Assembly (NCBI GenBank): GCA_002989075.1 | Contig: PSQN01000011.1 | Location: 186,001-250,000, forward strand | Direction of reading: 5' to 3' | Source of the DNA: Arthonia radiata | Lineage: Eukaryota > Ascomycota > Arthoniomycetes > Arthoniales > Arthoniaceae | Length of the DNA stretch: 64,000 bases | Part shown: piece after piece, positions 35,367-46,500 of the stretch | Position numbering within the stretch: position 1 is the stretch's first letter | Layout of the letters: every line of letters begins with the position of its first letter | Notes under the pieces: generated by a model | What the model was told of the DNA's origin: nothing | What the model saw: only the letters and a program-made list of their open reading frames with translations | The model's database searches: none | Position numbers and translations under genes: made by a program

Positions 35367-37271
35367 TTGCCATCTGTTGTGTTTGACGACTTGAAGGAGG
35401 TGAAGCACCTTCAATTGAAAGACCTTCTTGGCTGACTTCAGCAGGTCGTCTGATTTCTCACCTTGATAGTCAAGCTAACCTACAGGTCAAACCCTTTTGC
35501 AACTTCAACAAACCAACAAAACAATAGAACAAAATTCGACTCCACCTTACACGACTATGTGGCTTCAAAGGAGGACTCGAAGACCCATCTTCCATTGATG
35601 TTTCTACATCCAACACAGGTCGATGAAGAGTCGCATGAGACCCAATGCAGACTTCGGAGCACGCGAGGCTTTGCCTTACCTGGGTCGCCTTCGACGCCGC
35701 TTCCGGTGGCGCCGACGGCAGACTTAGCGTTTCGAAGCTGAGAAACGCCATGTTCCATCTGAGACCCGGGCGCCGATCTGCCCGCAGGAACGATCCACGC
35801 ACGTGATGTCGTGACCTTGCATGTCAACGCGGTTTCCTGATACAGCCGCAGAGTCAATGATGGGATAACCGAGTCCGTGTGTGTCCGCTCGGCGGCGGCA
35901 GGCGGTCCTTCGCGGAATGCCTGTCGTAAATGGTTTCCCATCTTCTGAGACTTTACAACAACATCGCGGAGGATCACAAAGGTATTGATGGCGACATCGA
36001 AGGAGGAGTGGGGTCGTCTTCCGTTGATGTCTTCACAACGAGGCTGGCCGGTGATGAGTCCATTCCGGCAGGACTTCGGGGCACGCGAGGCTGCCGTGCA
36101 CGCGAACTCAATGAGCGAGGGTGCTACAGCCTCGACACACGTGATCCTTCTGAGGCCCATGCAGGATGAGTACACATAAAATAACTTGGAGGGTCCGCCC
36201 ATGATGAAAGAGCTACACTTCCATGTGCGGTGCCAGCAGGCTGCGCTCTGCGCTGCTTGTTAGGTTTGAGCAATAAGGAAGATTTGCATAGGCTCCGTCT
36301 GAGGCAAAATTTAAAGAGTGATGGTACTGATAGCGACATTGAAGGAGGAGCAGGTTTGCCTTCCGTTGGTGTCTCCATACTGAGGCTGGCCGGTGATAAG
36401 TCCATATGAACGGGACTTCGGGGCGCGCGGGACTGCTGTGCACGCGAGCTCACAGAGCCAGAGTGCCGCAGCCTCGACACACGTGTTTCCCTCTGAGGCC
36501 TCACTGATAGACTGAAGCCGCATTACAATTCCAGCTCCGGCTTGCTAGTGATGAAAGAACTGCGCTTCCATGTGCGGTGCCGGCAAGCTGCGCTCCGCGC
36601 TGACTTGTCAGGTTTGAGCTAAGAAGATCTACATGAGCTCCGTCTGAGGCAAAATTTGAAGGGTAATGGTACTGATGGCGGCATTGAAGGAGGAGCAGGT
36701 TTGTCTTCCGTTGATGTCTCCGTATTAAGGATGGCCGGTGATGAGTCCTATTTATGAGGAGATATGGACTTCGGGGCGCGCGAGGCTGTCGTGCATGCGA
36801 GCTCAAAGAGCTAGGGTGCCTCAGCCTCGACATACGTGTTTTCCCTCTGAGGCCTGGTTAATAGAGCAAGCGCGTGTTGCAATCCAGTCCGTGAATGCCT
36901 ATGATGAAAGAGCTGTGCTTCCATGTACGGTGCCGGCAGGCTGTCCTTTGCGATGGCTTGTTAGGTTTGAGCACTTGAGAAGATCCGCTTTAGCTCCGTC
37001 TGAGGCAGTTTTAGATGTCGGGTCGAAGTGGATTGGTAGCAACATCAGTAACATTGAATCGAAAGAGTTCGGATACGACAGTCCGTGTGACTCCCTCGTG
37101 TGTCAAGAGTCTCACGAGTATCAGACCGTTCATCATATGAGCGGAAAAAGTGCAGTTGATCACGTGAAAACCTTAAAGAACGAGAAGAAAGAGCAGTATT
37201 TGTTGGACTCTTGCCGTATTGCTACCTTGCAGTGTACGCAATCTAAAGCCAGCTGGTAGGTCGCCGGCAGG

Positions 37272-39041
37272 TCACCCGCACACCAAACCCTCTCTCGGCA
37301 CCTCGACCTTTTCAGCAGTCTCCATTGATTCTATCGTCCTTGAAGTGCCTCCAGGAGGAAGACCAACTTCGTGTGCAAGACTCTCGTCTTTTTGCAGCAG
37401 CTGCTTGGTCTTTTTGCCAAGAGTGATGGATCCCTTCGCGAGCGCCTCAGCTGGAAGAGGTCGCACGTTGGGCTGGCAAATCCACCACGGCCGCCAGCAT
37501 CTGCGTACAGCAACCATGGAGGTCTGCTCCGATTCCTCATCTACTGGATCGGCAGCTTCGCTTGCTTTCTTCTTCTTTTCGGCATGCTTCGCAACGTCTT
37601 CATTGCCCTTTTCGTACTCGACGAGTGCTTGAGCCGTCACAGCCTCAGTCAAGCGCAAGACATGCTCGAAAGACTCCATGTCACCTGGGCGGGCCTTTAC
37701 AAGAGCGTCACGGACGTGTGTATGTTTGGCAACCAAGGGCTTTAGCATGCTGAAGAGATGAGGGCGCATGGCAAGTAAGTTCGGAGACTGCGTCCGTGCT
37801 TGTTTCTGAAGCGGCTGATCGTGCTTCTGCTTTTTTGATGGCGGCTCTGCTCTGTCACCACCATCGTTTTCGGCCAGCGAGCGTTTCTTGTTCACGGAGT
37901 CAGCAGATGGCGATGTTGGTGCTGCCATATCCTCTCCGCCAGGGACGAACAGTGGGGCTCGTCCCAGCGGCTCGATGGCTAACACGTAGCGATAGATGAT
38001 GTCAAGGTATCTGCGAAAGATGGCGTCCATGCGGTATCCGCCCTTCCCGTCACGGCCGCGCCAGTACTCCTGGTCCTCTGCGCCAGGAGTAGGCGGTGCC
38101 GCCAGCACACTGGGATCGCACAGATTGGCTTCCGCGCTCATGACAGCATCAAAACCGGTCGCATCGAGACATTGCTGGATGTCTTCGTGCTGAAGGATAT
38201 TACCATTCGCAAAGAGGACGGTGTCTGGTGGTAGATTATCTCGCAGATATCGAAGCATGTCCCAATCAGCAACGCCGGTGATGTGGCCCTTCTGCTCTCG
38301 TCTCCTCCCGTGAACGGTGAGGATGCTGGCGCCCGCAGACAAGATCATGCGAGCGTACTCTAGTGTCTTCTCTCTTGTCTCCAGTATTCTCATCTTCGCG
38401 GTGACCGGGATGTCCAACTCGCGGTGTAGGGTATTGATCATCTTGTGGATGAGCGACCAGTCCTCTTGTAGGAAAGCACCATAATGTCCCTTTCTTGCGA
38501 TGCCTTGCGGACAGCCGAGGTTGAGATCGACAGCATCGCAGTATGGTGCAACATGTCGCGCTGCTCCCAGTAAGTCTTGCGGGTCGTTGGAGCAGAACTG
38601 TACGGTGAGGGGTCTGTCGTGATTTGTATTGCCATCTAGGTGCTGCTCACCTCCATCGATAACGCGGAGGCTGTCCTCTTGTTTCGACTCTTGCTTCTTG
38701 GGTGTGGAGGTACTGATGGTGGAAGCGCCCCTTGTTGGCTCGAACATCCGCCGGCGGTATTTTGGATCCTCACGATAGAGGCGACTATGAAGCATTGGCG
38801 TGTATGCGAGTAGACTGCGATCCGAGCCATCGCTGGGCATGAAGGATCTCGTCAGCATGCGCCATGCAAATTCGCTTTGGTCAACCTGGGTGCTGTCAGT
38901 GGGTCAGCATGACAAGACCGACCCGCATGGGTTACTACTCACCATTGGTGCCAATACGACTTTAGGGCTCCCTATACTCTTATAGAAAGCCCGTCCCTGG
39001 AGCTTTGGCTTCGACGCCATGGTTGAAGCATCGGTGGACAT
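37272..39041 (-). CDS. DUS1: tRNA-dihydrouridine synthase Dus1
   Basis: Dus1 reduces uridine 16/17 of tRNA to dihydrouridine using FMN and NAD(P)H. Exon 1 (39041-38943) encodes 33 residues ending KVVLAPM. A 57 nt intron (GTGAGT, CCCAG) joins in phase 0 to VDQSEFAWRML in exon 2 (38885-37272). The product is about 570 aa. Family motifs are LTVQFCSNDP, the catalytic-cysteine motif DLNLGCPQGIARKGHYGAFL, ILTVHGRRREQKG, VLFANGNI and GFDAVMSAEANL. A Lys-rich insert (KKQKHDQ) and a long C-terminus with the WWICQPNVRPLPAEAL motif follow, as in fungal Dus1. A linker rich in T, S and K near residue 70 is an extra loop. Confidence 0.95.
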
Positions 39042-39771
39042 GCTTGGAAGACTTGCGGCGTGTATGCCGCGATCGAGTCACCGGCGATGTCGAGAGGGGC
39101 TTCCGACTAGTAAAGAAAGCGGACACTTCATCGAAGACCTGCGACTAGGCTTTCAAGACCTGCGACCAGGCTTTTCACGTTTGAATTGAACGAGGACGCA
39201 AGGGGGTCATCATTACATTCCAAGAGAGTGAGAGAAAGTCTTGGCATTGACCAAGTGCCGAGACCTCGAGATCTCGAAATACCTTCATGGCTTCGCCATA
39301 CGTTCAACCTGAGAAAGGGGTCTGAGCCCGTACACTACAGATGCAATGAGTACTGCTTTCAATTTCACGAGCTGCGGTCCCATTTGTTGCAGAGACCAGC
39401 CCTTCTCGCAATCTCCACACATGCGAAGCCCGTGCAAAAGTACCAGCCCCCATACCGCACTGAAGTGTCTTCACGACCGTATTTCATGTTGCACGCGGGT
39501 ACCGTGAGGCAGCTTCCGACTACCTTCTGTCGTCAAGCCATCTCGTCGCATGCTGGACGCGTGGCGAGACCCTGTCTTTGCTGGAGACCCACTGAGATCC
39601 GAGATCCGAGATCGTCCTGTTCCTGACAGATTTCGCCAATTGATCAGCGCGAATTAAGCTAATCATGAGCTCATCCATCTGTGGCGTACCTACTGCTGCA
39701 GTATAGATTATTGCTACGCGCGCTTCCTATTCTCTCACATCACCCAGATTAATACAGTCACCTATACCGCC
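39042..39771. promoter_or_regulatory. Divergent intergenic region DUS1 / hemerythrin-like gene
   Basis: No gene is supported. Two short direct repeats are visible: a ~20 bp GACCTGCGACNAGGCTTT pair at about 39136-39176 and a triple GAGATCC/GAGATC near 39594-39613. Confidence 0.5.
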
Positions 39772-40424
39772 ATGGCTCCCACCATCTCAGAAGCAATCGG
39801 CGAAGACCATCATCTCTTCGACGTGTATAGCGACAACATCAAGAACACCAATGACGATGCGGCAAAGACGCGCTGGCGAAACCTGCTTACATGGACCATA
39901 GCCAGGCATGCGATCAGCGAAGAGCTGACGCTATATCCGGCTATGGAAAAGCACCTGGGCGAAGAGGGGGTAATGCTGTCAAAGACGGACAAGGAGCAGC
40001 ATCAGGGAGTGAGTGGCTCCGCTGGATCCACATGCGCCGCTTCCCACTCCTCATACTAACGATCTACTGCATCCAGGTCAAGAACCAGCTTTACGAACTG
40101 CAGGATATGTCGCCAGCAGACCCACAGTTCGAGCAGAAGCTCGACACCCTGATGGACCGCCTGCACCATCACATCGAGCACGAAGTCAAGGAAGATATGC
40201 CTCGCCTCGAAGGTCTAATACCTCGTGAGGAGAGCGAAGCCATCGCCCGCAGCTTTGAGCGCACCAAGGGCATCGTGCCTACGCGAAGCCACCCCTCTGC
40301 GCCTACTGAGTTCTACCTTGAAGGTCTCACCGGACTGCTGGCTGCTCCCATTGATCGCTTCCAGGATTGGCTGAGGGACTATCCGACCGAAGGTGATCGG
40401 CAGGCTGTTGGGCAAGCATCCTAG
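39772..40424 (+). CDS. Hemerythrin-like HHE cation-binding protein
   Basis: Exons 39772-40008 and 40077-40424 encode about 194 aa. The 68 nt intron has a GTGAGT donor, a CATACTAACG branch site and a CCAG acceptor. HHE domains are four-helix bundles binding iron or a di-iron centre. The expected histidine and acidic residues are visible: GEDHHLFDVY in helix 1, IARHAISEELTLYPAM in helix 2, KEQHQGVKNQLYEL in helix 3 and LHHHIEHEVKEDMPRL in helix 4. The C-terminal part after these is a Pro-rich tail. Fungal single-domain members are linked to metal or nitric-oxide handling, but the role here is not known. No targeting signal is seen. Confidence 0.88.
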
Positions 40425-41107
40425 AGTAGCAACATGAATGCGAACACATGTATCGTGCCCCTTCTTCGTCGAGCCCCTGCAGTGCCCATAATGCTAAGCG
40501 TAGCCTCACTATTCTAGCTGCGCGAGTAAAAAGTGAATGAAATACCATGGAAAAAACGGATGTGTCTACATATGCGGGCTGTGATGCCGACCGTGTTCAC
40601 TCCATGCCCGTTTCTCTACGTCCAATTCGGGATTAGCGGTTCTTTCTATCGTCCAGCCGTCGCAGCGCGACATCCCTTTTTTCCTTCTATCAACACCGTG
40701 ATCAAACGTGAACAACAGTAAGGTCTAATGCTGTCGTTAGCTCTGCACGCCCATTGTCAAGCTGCTATTCATGTATATAGATTCCATGGATCTCCGAAAC
40801 CGTCCACGGAAGCCGTGCGACCTACATTCGTCTTCAGGCAAATTCGCAGCAGCCATTTGCGCAGCAGCGAATCCTTCGAGCAGAAGCAACCCTCACTGGC
40901 TGCACGTTTCTTCAGTCAAGCGTATATAACCTTGCCCCAAAATCCTGCGTCGATACTGAAGGGGCTGTGCTAATGCATGCGCATCTCCCACGTGGGTAAA
41001 AGCGCTGCGCGCCCACGTGCTGGTCTTTGAAATTGTTCCTCGCGTGATCGCGTACAAGACCATTGAAAGACACACAGTGGTTCTGTCCAGACTGTAAGCA
41101 GTCCAAC
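40425..41107. other. Intergenic, no gene supported
   Basis: This lies between the hemerythrin-like gene and the membrane protein gene, both on the plus strand. Only short frames without motifs occur. Confidence 0.5.
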
Positions 41108-42360
41108 ATGGCGGTAGGTTACTCCGTCTTCTCTGTCTGCTGAGCCTTTTACATCTGCCCTCTGCACGACACAGCCAAAGAGCACTAACCTCTGATAAGG
41201 CATCACAGTCGTCTCAAGTATCGACCGCGCAGCACCAAGAGTATGTTCGTATCGTGAAGAACTACTCTGTTGAGCTTGGGTTTGATGCTGCCTTTCTCGT
41301 CGCGGCCGTCGCGTGCATACTCGTCGTCAGCCTGAGAAGCCGCAAGCGCGGATATCACAATTGCACATGGATCATACTATTGATCGGAGCAATGCTCGGA
41401 TTCTGCATGTATGTCAATATCAATCCCCGGGCTTCTCTCATGGAAGCCTACGACGCACGTAGTAGGCCGCATGCGCTAGCAACGCATAAGCCGTTGGCAA
41501 AACCCGCATCGCACAGCCAAAGATTGACCGGCACCAGTTCCCGAATCTTCGACGTAGCCTACAACGCTCAGATCATCGACTACTACAAATCCACGAGCGC
41601 CTACAGATATACCAGATACCCCTCTACCAGCAAATACAGCGCCGTCGCATTACTTATCATGACAAGCTTCAGCACCTTCTTCCTCCTCCTCCTCGACTTC
41701 TTCGCACTCGGACTATTTCTCAAAGCATTCGTTCCTGGCCGGAGCAAAGGCAAGCGGAACTTCGCAATGACAACATACGCACTCCTCGTTTCCGTAGGTC
41801 TTGCGTACCTTGCGGTGCTTTTGTGGACGCAAGCCCTGCAGTACATCGCGAAGCCTGCTACTTTAAGAGGCAGCGCACGCTCATACGCCATCAAAATGCG
41901 CCAGGCCGAACATGCTCTCACCGTTAACACTGGCATGCACGTCGCCTACGAGATTCTTGGCTTCCTGTATACTACGTGGGTGCTTCTTGCCGCTAGTGCT
42001 TCGGAGAAACGGCAAGATAATGGTAGTGTAAGTAACTCAGCCTGCACCTGTCCTGACATGCCACTGACTGTACACAAGCGTACCGTGTTCTGTCTGGCAG
42101 CGATCCTCGTCTTCATGGACCTTGTCTGGATCCTCAAATTCATCCCAGACGTCATGACGCTTATCGGAGGCGCCCTTACTGGGCTGGGCTCTCTCTCATT
42201 TCGCGTTGGGTTCCACGTGGCTACTGCCTTCTGCTACGTCGCTATGCTATATGGACTAGCCTTGTTGACATTTGTGAAGCCGGTGGAATATGTTCAGCAG
42301 GTCTCCGGGGTTGACGATCGCGAGGCCACTGGCACTACTGAGGCCACTGAGATGCAGTGA
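41108..42360 (+). CDS. Seven-helix membrane protein, function unknown
   Basis: Exon 1 (41108-41113) encodes only MA. A 95 nt intron (GTAGGT, branch CACTAAC, CACAG) leads in phase to SSQVSTAQHQEYVRIVKNY. Seven hydrophobic helices can be counted: AAFLVAAVACILVV, CTWIILLIGAMLGFCMYV, a long one around STFFLLLLDFFALGLF, ALLVSVGLAYLAVLLW, EILGFLYTTWVLLAA, FCLAAILVFMDLVWIL and ATAFCYVAMLYGLALL. The short C-terminus is acidic. A stop-free 51 nt stretch from 42029 (GTAAGT donor, ACAAG acceptor) before helix 6 may be a second intron, so the product is 368-385 aa or so. The topology is receptor- or transporter-like, but no signature of a named family is seen. Confidence 0.75.
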
Positions 42361-42707
42361 GCTGGGAGCTGACATCGTAGTCTGAATGATTTACGATTCT
42401 TTCGGGCTATATAAACATGGATGTACATCTCAGGGCGCTCGGATCGGGCCCGTGTGCCGTATCTTACCGCAACTCGTCCCGTCGTTAGTCAAACTCTAGT
42501 ATAGCTCATGACGGGAACCAGGATGCAAAACACCGCCATCGGGTATTTCTTGCGACGTGAAGATCAGACGACTCGCGCTTTCTTTTTTTAGCCAAGCTGC
42601 CCGGTCAGATCTGACGGCTGAAGTGCGAGCACGAGTTACCTACATAAATCTGCCGCACCTCACATCTGATACAAAATCTGGACTGTCTAGCATATTGCGC
42701 AAAGACG
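42361..42707. promoter_or_regulatory. Sulfotransferase promoter region
   Basis: A TATATAAA-like element lies near 42407, about 300 nt before the ATG, and is too far away to be sure it is used. No gene is supported. Confidence 0.35.
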
Positions 42708-43852
42708 ATGTTCTTCCCTCAAGACGTACCAACTAGCACGCACGGTGACAACCCACCCACCGACGAGAGCAGCAACATGGCTTCCACCGCCGTCACTAGC
42801 GATGAGATCGCTACTACCACTACCAACGGCACCATCACTCCGCACAGTGACTCCACCGCCTACCCCAAGAAAACCCGCGAAATCCAAAACCACCACCAAG
42901 ACTCCCGCATCTGGAACACGCTCCCCCTGCGCCCCTCCGACATCATCATAACCACCTACTCCAAATCCGGCACAACCTGGGTCCAACAAATCGTCTCGCA
43001 GCTCCTGCACTCCGGCGATCCCTCCATTTCCCCCGCTTTACTTTCACCCTGGGTCGACCTCCGCCTCGTGCCCGCGGAAGCCATGACCTCCATGCTGGAA
43101 GCGCAGACGCACCGCCGCTTCATGAAAACCCACCTCCCCATCGACGCGCTGAATTACAGTGAGGTCCCGAAATATATCTTCATCGGCCGTGATGCACGCG
43201 ATATGATCTGGAGCGTGCATAATCACATGTACAACGCCACGCCGTTCTTCTACTCGCTGATCAACGACACGCCTGGGCGCGTTGGGCCCGAGCTTATCAA
43301 GCCCGCAGCAGACCCGCGTGAGTTGTTCTTGGATCTGGTGGAAGACGATAGTAGCCCGAGCCTGCCGTGGCCGATGTGGAGTTTCATTCGCGGATACTGG
43401 GAGGCAAGGGCATTGCCGAATCTACTGCTGGTGCATTTTAATAATCTCAAAGCGGACATGGAGGGGGAGATTAAGCGGATCGCGAAGTTTCTGAATGTGG
43501 AGGTCGAAGAGGAGAAGTGGGGGGACGTGCTGGAGCATTGTGGGTTTCAGTGGATGAAGGAGCATAGTGAGTTGGTGAGTCCGCCGCAGGCGGCTGATGC
43601 GGTAAGTGTATTCGCTGGGTCTTCGGGAGTTGTCCTGCTAGGGTTCTGGAACGCTGCATGCTGGTGGGATGAGTGCGTTGGCTGACATACATGATCTAGT
43701 GGGAGGGCGGATCGAAGACCTTCATCAACAAGGGCACCAATGGGAGGTGGAGGGACGTGTTGACGGACGAGGACAACAAGAGGCTTGAGAAGAAGGCGAG
43801 GGAGGAGTTGGGGGAGGAGTGTGCGCGGTGGTTGGAGACGGGGCAGATGTGA
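42708..43852 (+). CDS. Cytosolic-type sulfotransferase
   Basis: The enzyme transfers sulfate from PAPS to an acceptor. Exons 42708-43601 and 43700-43852 are joined over a 98 nt intron (GTAAGT, CTAG) in phase 0, giving about 348 aa. The 5'-phosphosulfate loop reads [13 protein letters not shown], the catalytic histidine lies in KTHLP, the 3'-phosphate site is GRDARDM...SVHN, and the C-terminal cofactor motif, completed by exon 2, is [13 protein letters not shown]. The first ~55 residues are a T/S-rich leader without a signal peptide. The acceptor is unknown; fungal members act on small metabolites. The GMC oxidoreductase follows 661 nt downstream on the same strand. Confidence 0.93.
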
Positions 43853-44513
43853 GACCCTCGAACTATACATCGCAGCGTTGAGGAGCAGAAAATGGTCAGA
43901 TGCTGGTTGGACATTTGACTTTTGCCTGGATGTATATCAGGCAGACAGACAGACAATGCCGCAAGGACGCCTGATAAGATGTGCACTGCCCGACCAAGCC
44001 ATTCTTCGCTGGTGATGCAGGAGATGAGTAAGACGGCACTATGTAGGCCGGAGCCCGCGACATTGGTATGAAACGCAGCATGAGCGGCTGAGGACAAGAA
44101 ACCGGCGTAAACCTCGGCCCGAGAGATTTCACTGACCAGCAATGCCTAATTCAAGTACTCTTTGATAGCCAAGGGTATTGAGCAACTGATGGGCTTTACT
44201 TGAGATTGTATGATCGATTCTTCAATGCGTGAATGCACAGAGGTAATGAGATTCACAGCCTCGGCGTAACGATAGAAACTTGGCATGCCCAGAAAGGGTA
44301 AAGCGGCATCAGCTGTGGGAACTCGTCGAGCTGAATCTCACCACGTTGCGAGGGCAATGGCAGGAGTCCACGATGGAGCCGTCTGAAAGAGGCTCTTTTG
44401 ACGAATATTCATGGACCTGCGAGTCCCATCAGCGTCTGCTCTTTTGCGAGCACCCTGAGCACAGGTCCAACCAGTAGAACAATCGAGCATCGCAGCCTCT
44501 CGACTGCATTTAC
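43853..44513. other. Intergenic, no gene supported
   Basis: This holds the 3' side of the sulfotransferase and the promoter of the GMC gene. Minus-strand frames here lack motifs. Confidence 0.5.
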
Positions 44514-46271
44514 ATGACAGGACTAAATACCATGCTTCCACACAATCTCGTTCCTTTCCTGACACTCCTACTGTCCACCTCTGCAATGGCCCAAAACACA
44601 ACCCACGACATCGCAATCGCAGGCGGCGGCACCGCGGGCCTCCTCCTCGGCGTGCTGCTCTCCGCCGACCCCTCCGTCTCCGTCCTCGTCCTTGAAGCCG
44701 GCCAATCAGTCCTGTCCGACCCACGAGCTTTAGTGCCCGAGCAAGAGGGCGCGCTCGTCAACACGCCCTTTGACTGGAACTTCACCACTACCCCACAATC
44801 TGCCCTCTACAATAGCGCCACCATCCCGGTACCGCGCGGTAAGGCGCTCGGCGGAAGCTCCGTTTTGAATTATCTCATCTGGGCGCGGCCGTCCAGGACG
44901 GAACTCGATGGCTGGGCCTCCGTTCTTGGGTTGCAGGGGTGGGATTGGGAGTCTCTCTTGCCTGCTTTTGTAGGAAGTGAGGCGTTCACTGACCCACCCG
45001 CTGAGCTGGCAGGAACGCTCACGATTGATGATGCTGTGCATGGGCGGACTGGGCCGATCCAGGGGAGTATGGAGAGAAGTGTGTACAGTCTGTACACCGA
45101 CTACGTCATCCCTGCTTTGGCGTCGCTGGGTGTGGAGAAGCCGGTGGACAGGACAGCGGGGAATACGACGGGTTGTGGGTTCGTGCCGTTGAGCGTGGAT
45201 GCGGAGAGGTATCAGCGGAGTTGGAGTGGGAGTGCTTATGCGGAGGTGGTGGGGCGGGGGAATCTGGAGGTCAGGACAGGCGCGCTGGTGAGGAGGGTAG
45301 TGTGGAATGACGAGAGTATTGCGAGTGGGAGTGCAGTAGCAAGCGGGCTGGAGTATGAGGATGGGAATGGAGAGGTGGTGACTGTGACTGCGGGGAAGAT
45401 GGTTTTGAGTGCAGGCGCTATTCAGACATCGCAGCTTTTGGAGCTTTCAGGAGTTGGTGATCCTGCGGTGTTGGGGCCATTGGGCATTGAGACGGTGGTG
45501 GAGCTGCCCGCTGTGGGGACGCAGCATACAGATCATTTGACCTTTGCTGGCTCGTTTGGTTTTAACAACAGTGGGTTCTCGGGCGGTGAGTATGCGCAGG
45601 ACTTTCAGGACTATGCTACGCCGAGCCGCTTCCTATCTGCGGAGGATCATGAGTTTGCAACTGGGTTGTTGGCAGACGATACCAACAAGCCTGCGAGAAC
45701 CAGTGAAGCGACATGGCAAATGGTGAAGTATCTCTGGGAAAAGGATGATCCTTTCATCGAGTACGGGTGGTTCTACGGCTTCGTGAACACCTACTTGCTA
45801 CATCCGCTAAGTGGAGGAACTGTGCATGCGAGAAGCACAGAAGCGGGTGACAGTGCAGTTATCGATACCGGATATAACTCTGCGACGATCACACTGGCAA
45901 ATGGTACGCAGCTGCAGTGGGATCTTTACTTGCTCAGCAAGGCCTTGCAATACTATGCCACGAGTGTTGCAGCTGCGCCGCCGCTCTCCTCGATCGGTGC
46001 ACGATTCAGTGTTGATGGGTCACTGCCATTTGAGGAGTTCCAGCAGCAGATATACCAGAGCCTAGGGAGTGGCAGTCATCAGACAGGCGGTGCTGTGATG
46101 ATGGCTCCGGAAGCTGGCGGTGTTGTGGACGCAGGACTGAAGGTGTACGGGACCGACAATCTATATGTTGCTGATGCGAGCGTGGTACCTGCAAGCCTAG
46201 GTGAGCACACGATGGGCCTGGTGTATGCCATTGCTGTTAAGGCGGCGAGCCTGCTAGCTGAATCAACTTGA
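44514..46271 (+). CDS. Secreted GMC-family FAD oxidoreductase
   Basis: GMC enzymes oxidise alcohols, sugars or aldehydes with FAD. The gene is one exon of 585 codons; an ATG six codons downstream gives an equally good start. A signal peptide is visible (LVPFLTLLLSTSAMAQ). FAD-binding motifs are DIAIAGGGTAGLLLGVLL and VLVLEAG; GMC signature 1 is PRGKALGGSSVLNYLIWARP; signature 2 is VLSAGAIQTSQLLELSGVG. The active-site region has SHQTGGAVMM in place of the more usual SHPVGT, and the second site has GEHTMGLVYAIA, so both catalytic positions are histidine. Several NxT/S sites fit a secreted glycoprotein. The substrate cannot be read; it may work with the adjoining sulfotransferase or be unrelated. 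Confidence 0.94.
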   Translation: MTGLNTMLPHNLVPFLTLLLSTSAMAQNTTHDIAIAGGGTAGLLLGVLLSADPSVSVLVLEAGQSVLSDPRALVPEQEGALVNTPFDWNFTTTPQSALYNSATIPVPRGKALGGSSVLNYLIWARPSRTELDGWASVLGLQGWDWESLLPAFVGSEAFTDPPAELAGTLTIDDAVHGRTGPIQGSMERSVYSLYTDYVIPALASLGVEKPVDRTAGNTTGCGFVPLSVDAERYQRSWSGSAYAEVVGRGNLEVRTGALVRRVVWNDESIASGSAVASGLEYEDGNGEVVTVTAGKMVLSAGAIQTSQLLELSGVGDPAVLGPLGIETVVELPAVGTQHTDHLTFAGSFGFNNSGFSGGEYAQDFQDYATPSRFLSAEDHEFATGLLADDTNKPARTSEATWQMVKYLWEKDDPFIEYGWFYGFVNTYLLHPLSGGTVHARSTEAGDSAVIDTGYNSATITLANGTQLQWDLYLLSKALQYYATSVAAAPPLSSIGARFSVDGSLPFEEFQQQIYQSLGSGSHQTGGAVMMAPEAGGVVDAGLKVYGTDNLYVADASVVPASLGEHTMGLVYAIAVKAASLLAEST

Positions 46272-46500
46272 GCTGAGGAACGAATCATCGATGAAGATGT
46301 CGAGCGGCTTACCCTTCAGCGTGCAGGTTCATGTATCGCATGTGACCATCGACGCAACTTGTCGCCGCTGATCATCACCTGATAATGCGTCGATATTCCA
46401 GTAAGACTCGTCCATGGAGATGATGCGCTCCGTCACGCACACGTTGTGCAAAGCAGCAGCGTAGCGACATTGATGATGTTTGCAGTCTTTGTTGCCGCCG

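Larger units (their letters stand above)
32200..37015. repeat. Degenerate tandem array, ~340-540 bp units
   Basis: About nine units can be aligned by eye on an anchor CTCTGAGGCC / CTCTGAAGCC. Anchors lie near 32335, 32802, 34052, 34486, 35026, 35758 (weak), 36150, 36491 and 36847. Each unit then carries an ATGATG...CAGTC-like block, a G/C-rich block ending in or near GGTTTGAG, and a CTTCCGTTGATGTCT block followed by GGCTGGCCGGTGATGA and GACTTCGGGGC. The last three units are closest to each other, at 341-356 bp spacing. The left half is more diverged and is split by a minisatellite. No open frame spans the array. Confidence 0.8.

Noticed and set aside
32200-37015. Transposon or LTR element as the source of the repeat block
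   Set aside because: No terminal repeats, target duplications or transposase, reverse-transcriptase or capsid motifs are visible. The units are head-to-tail tandem copies.
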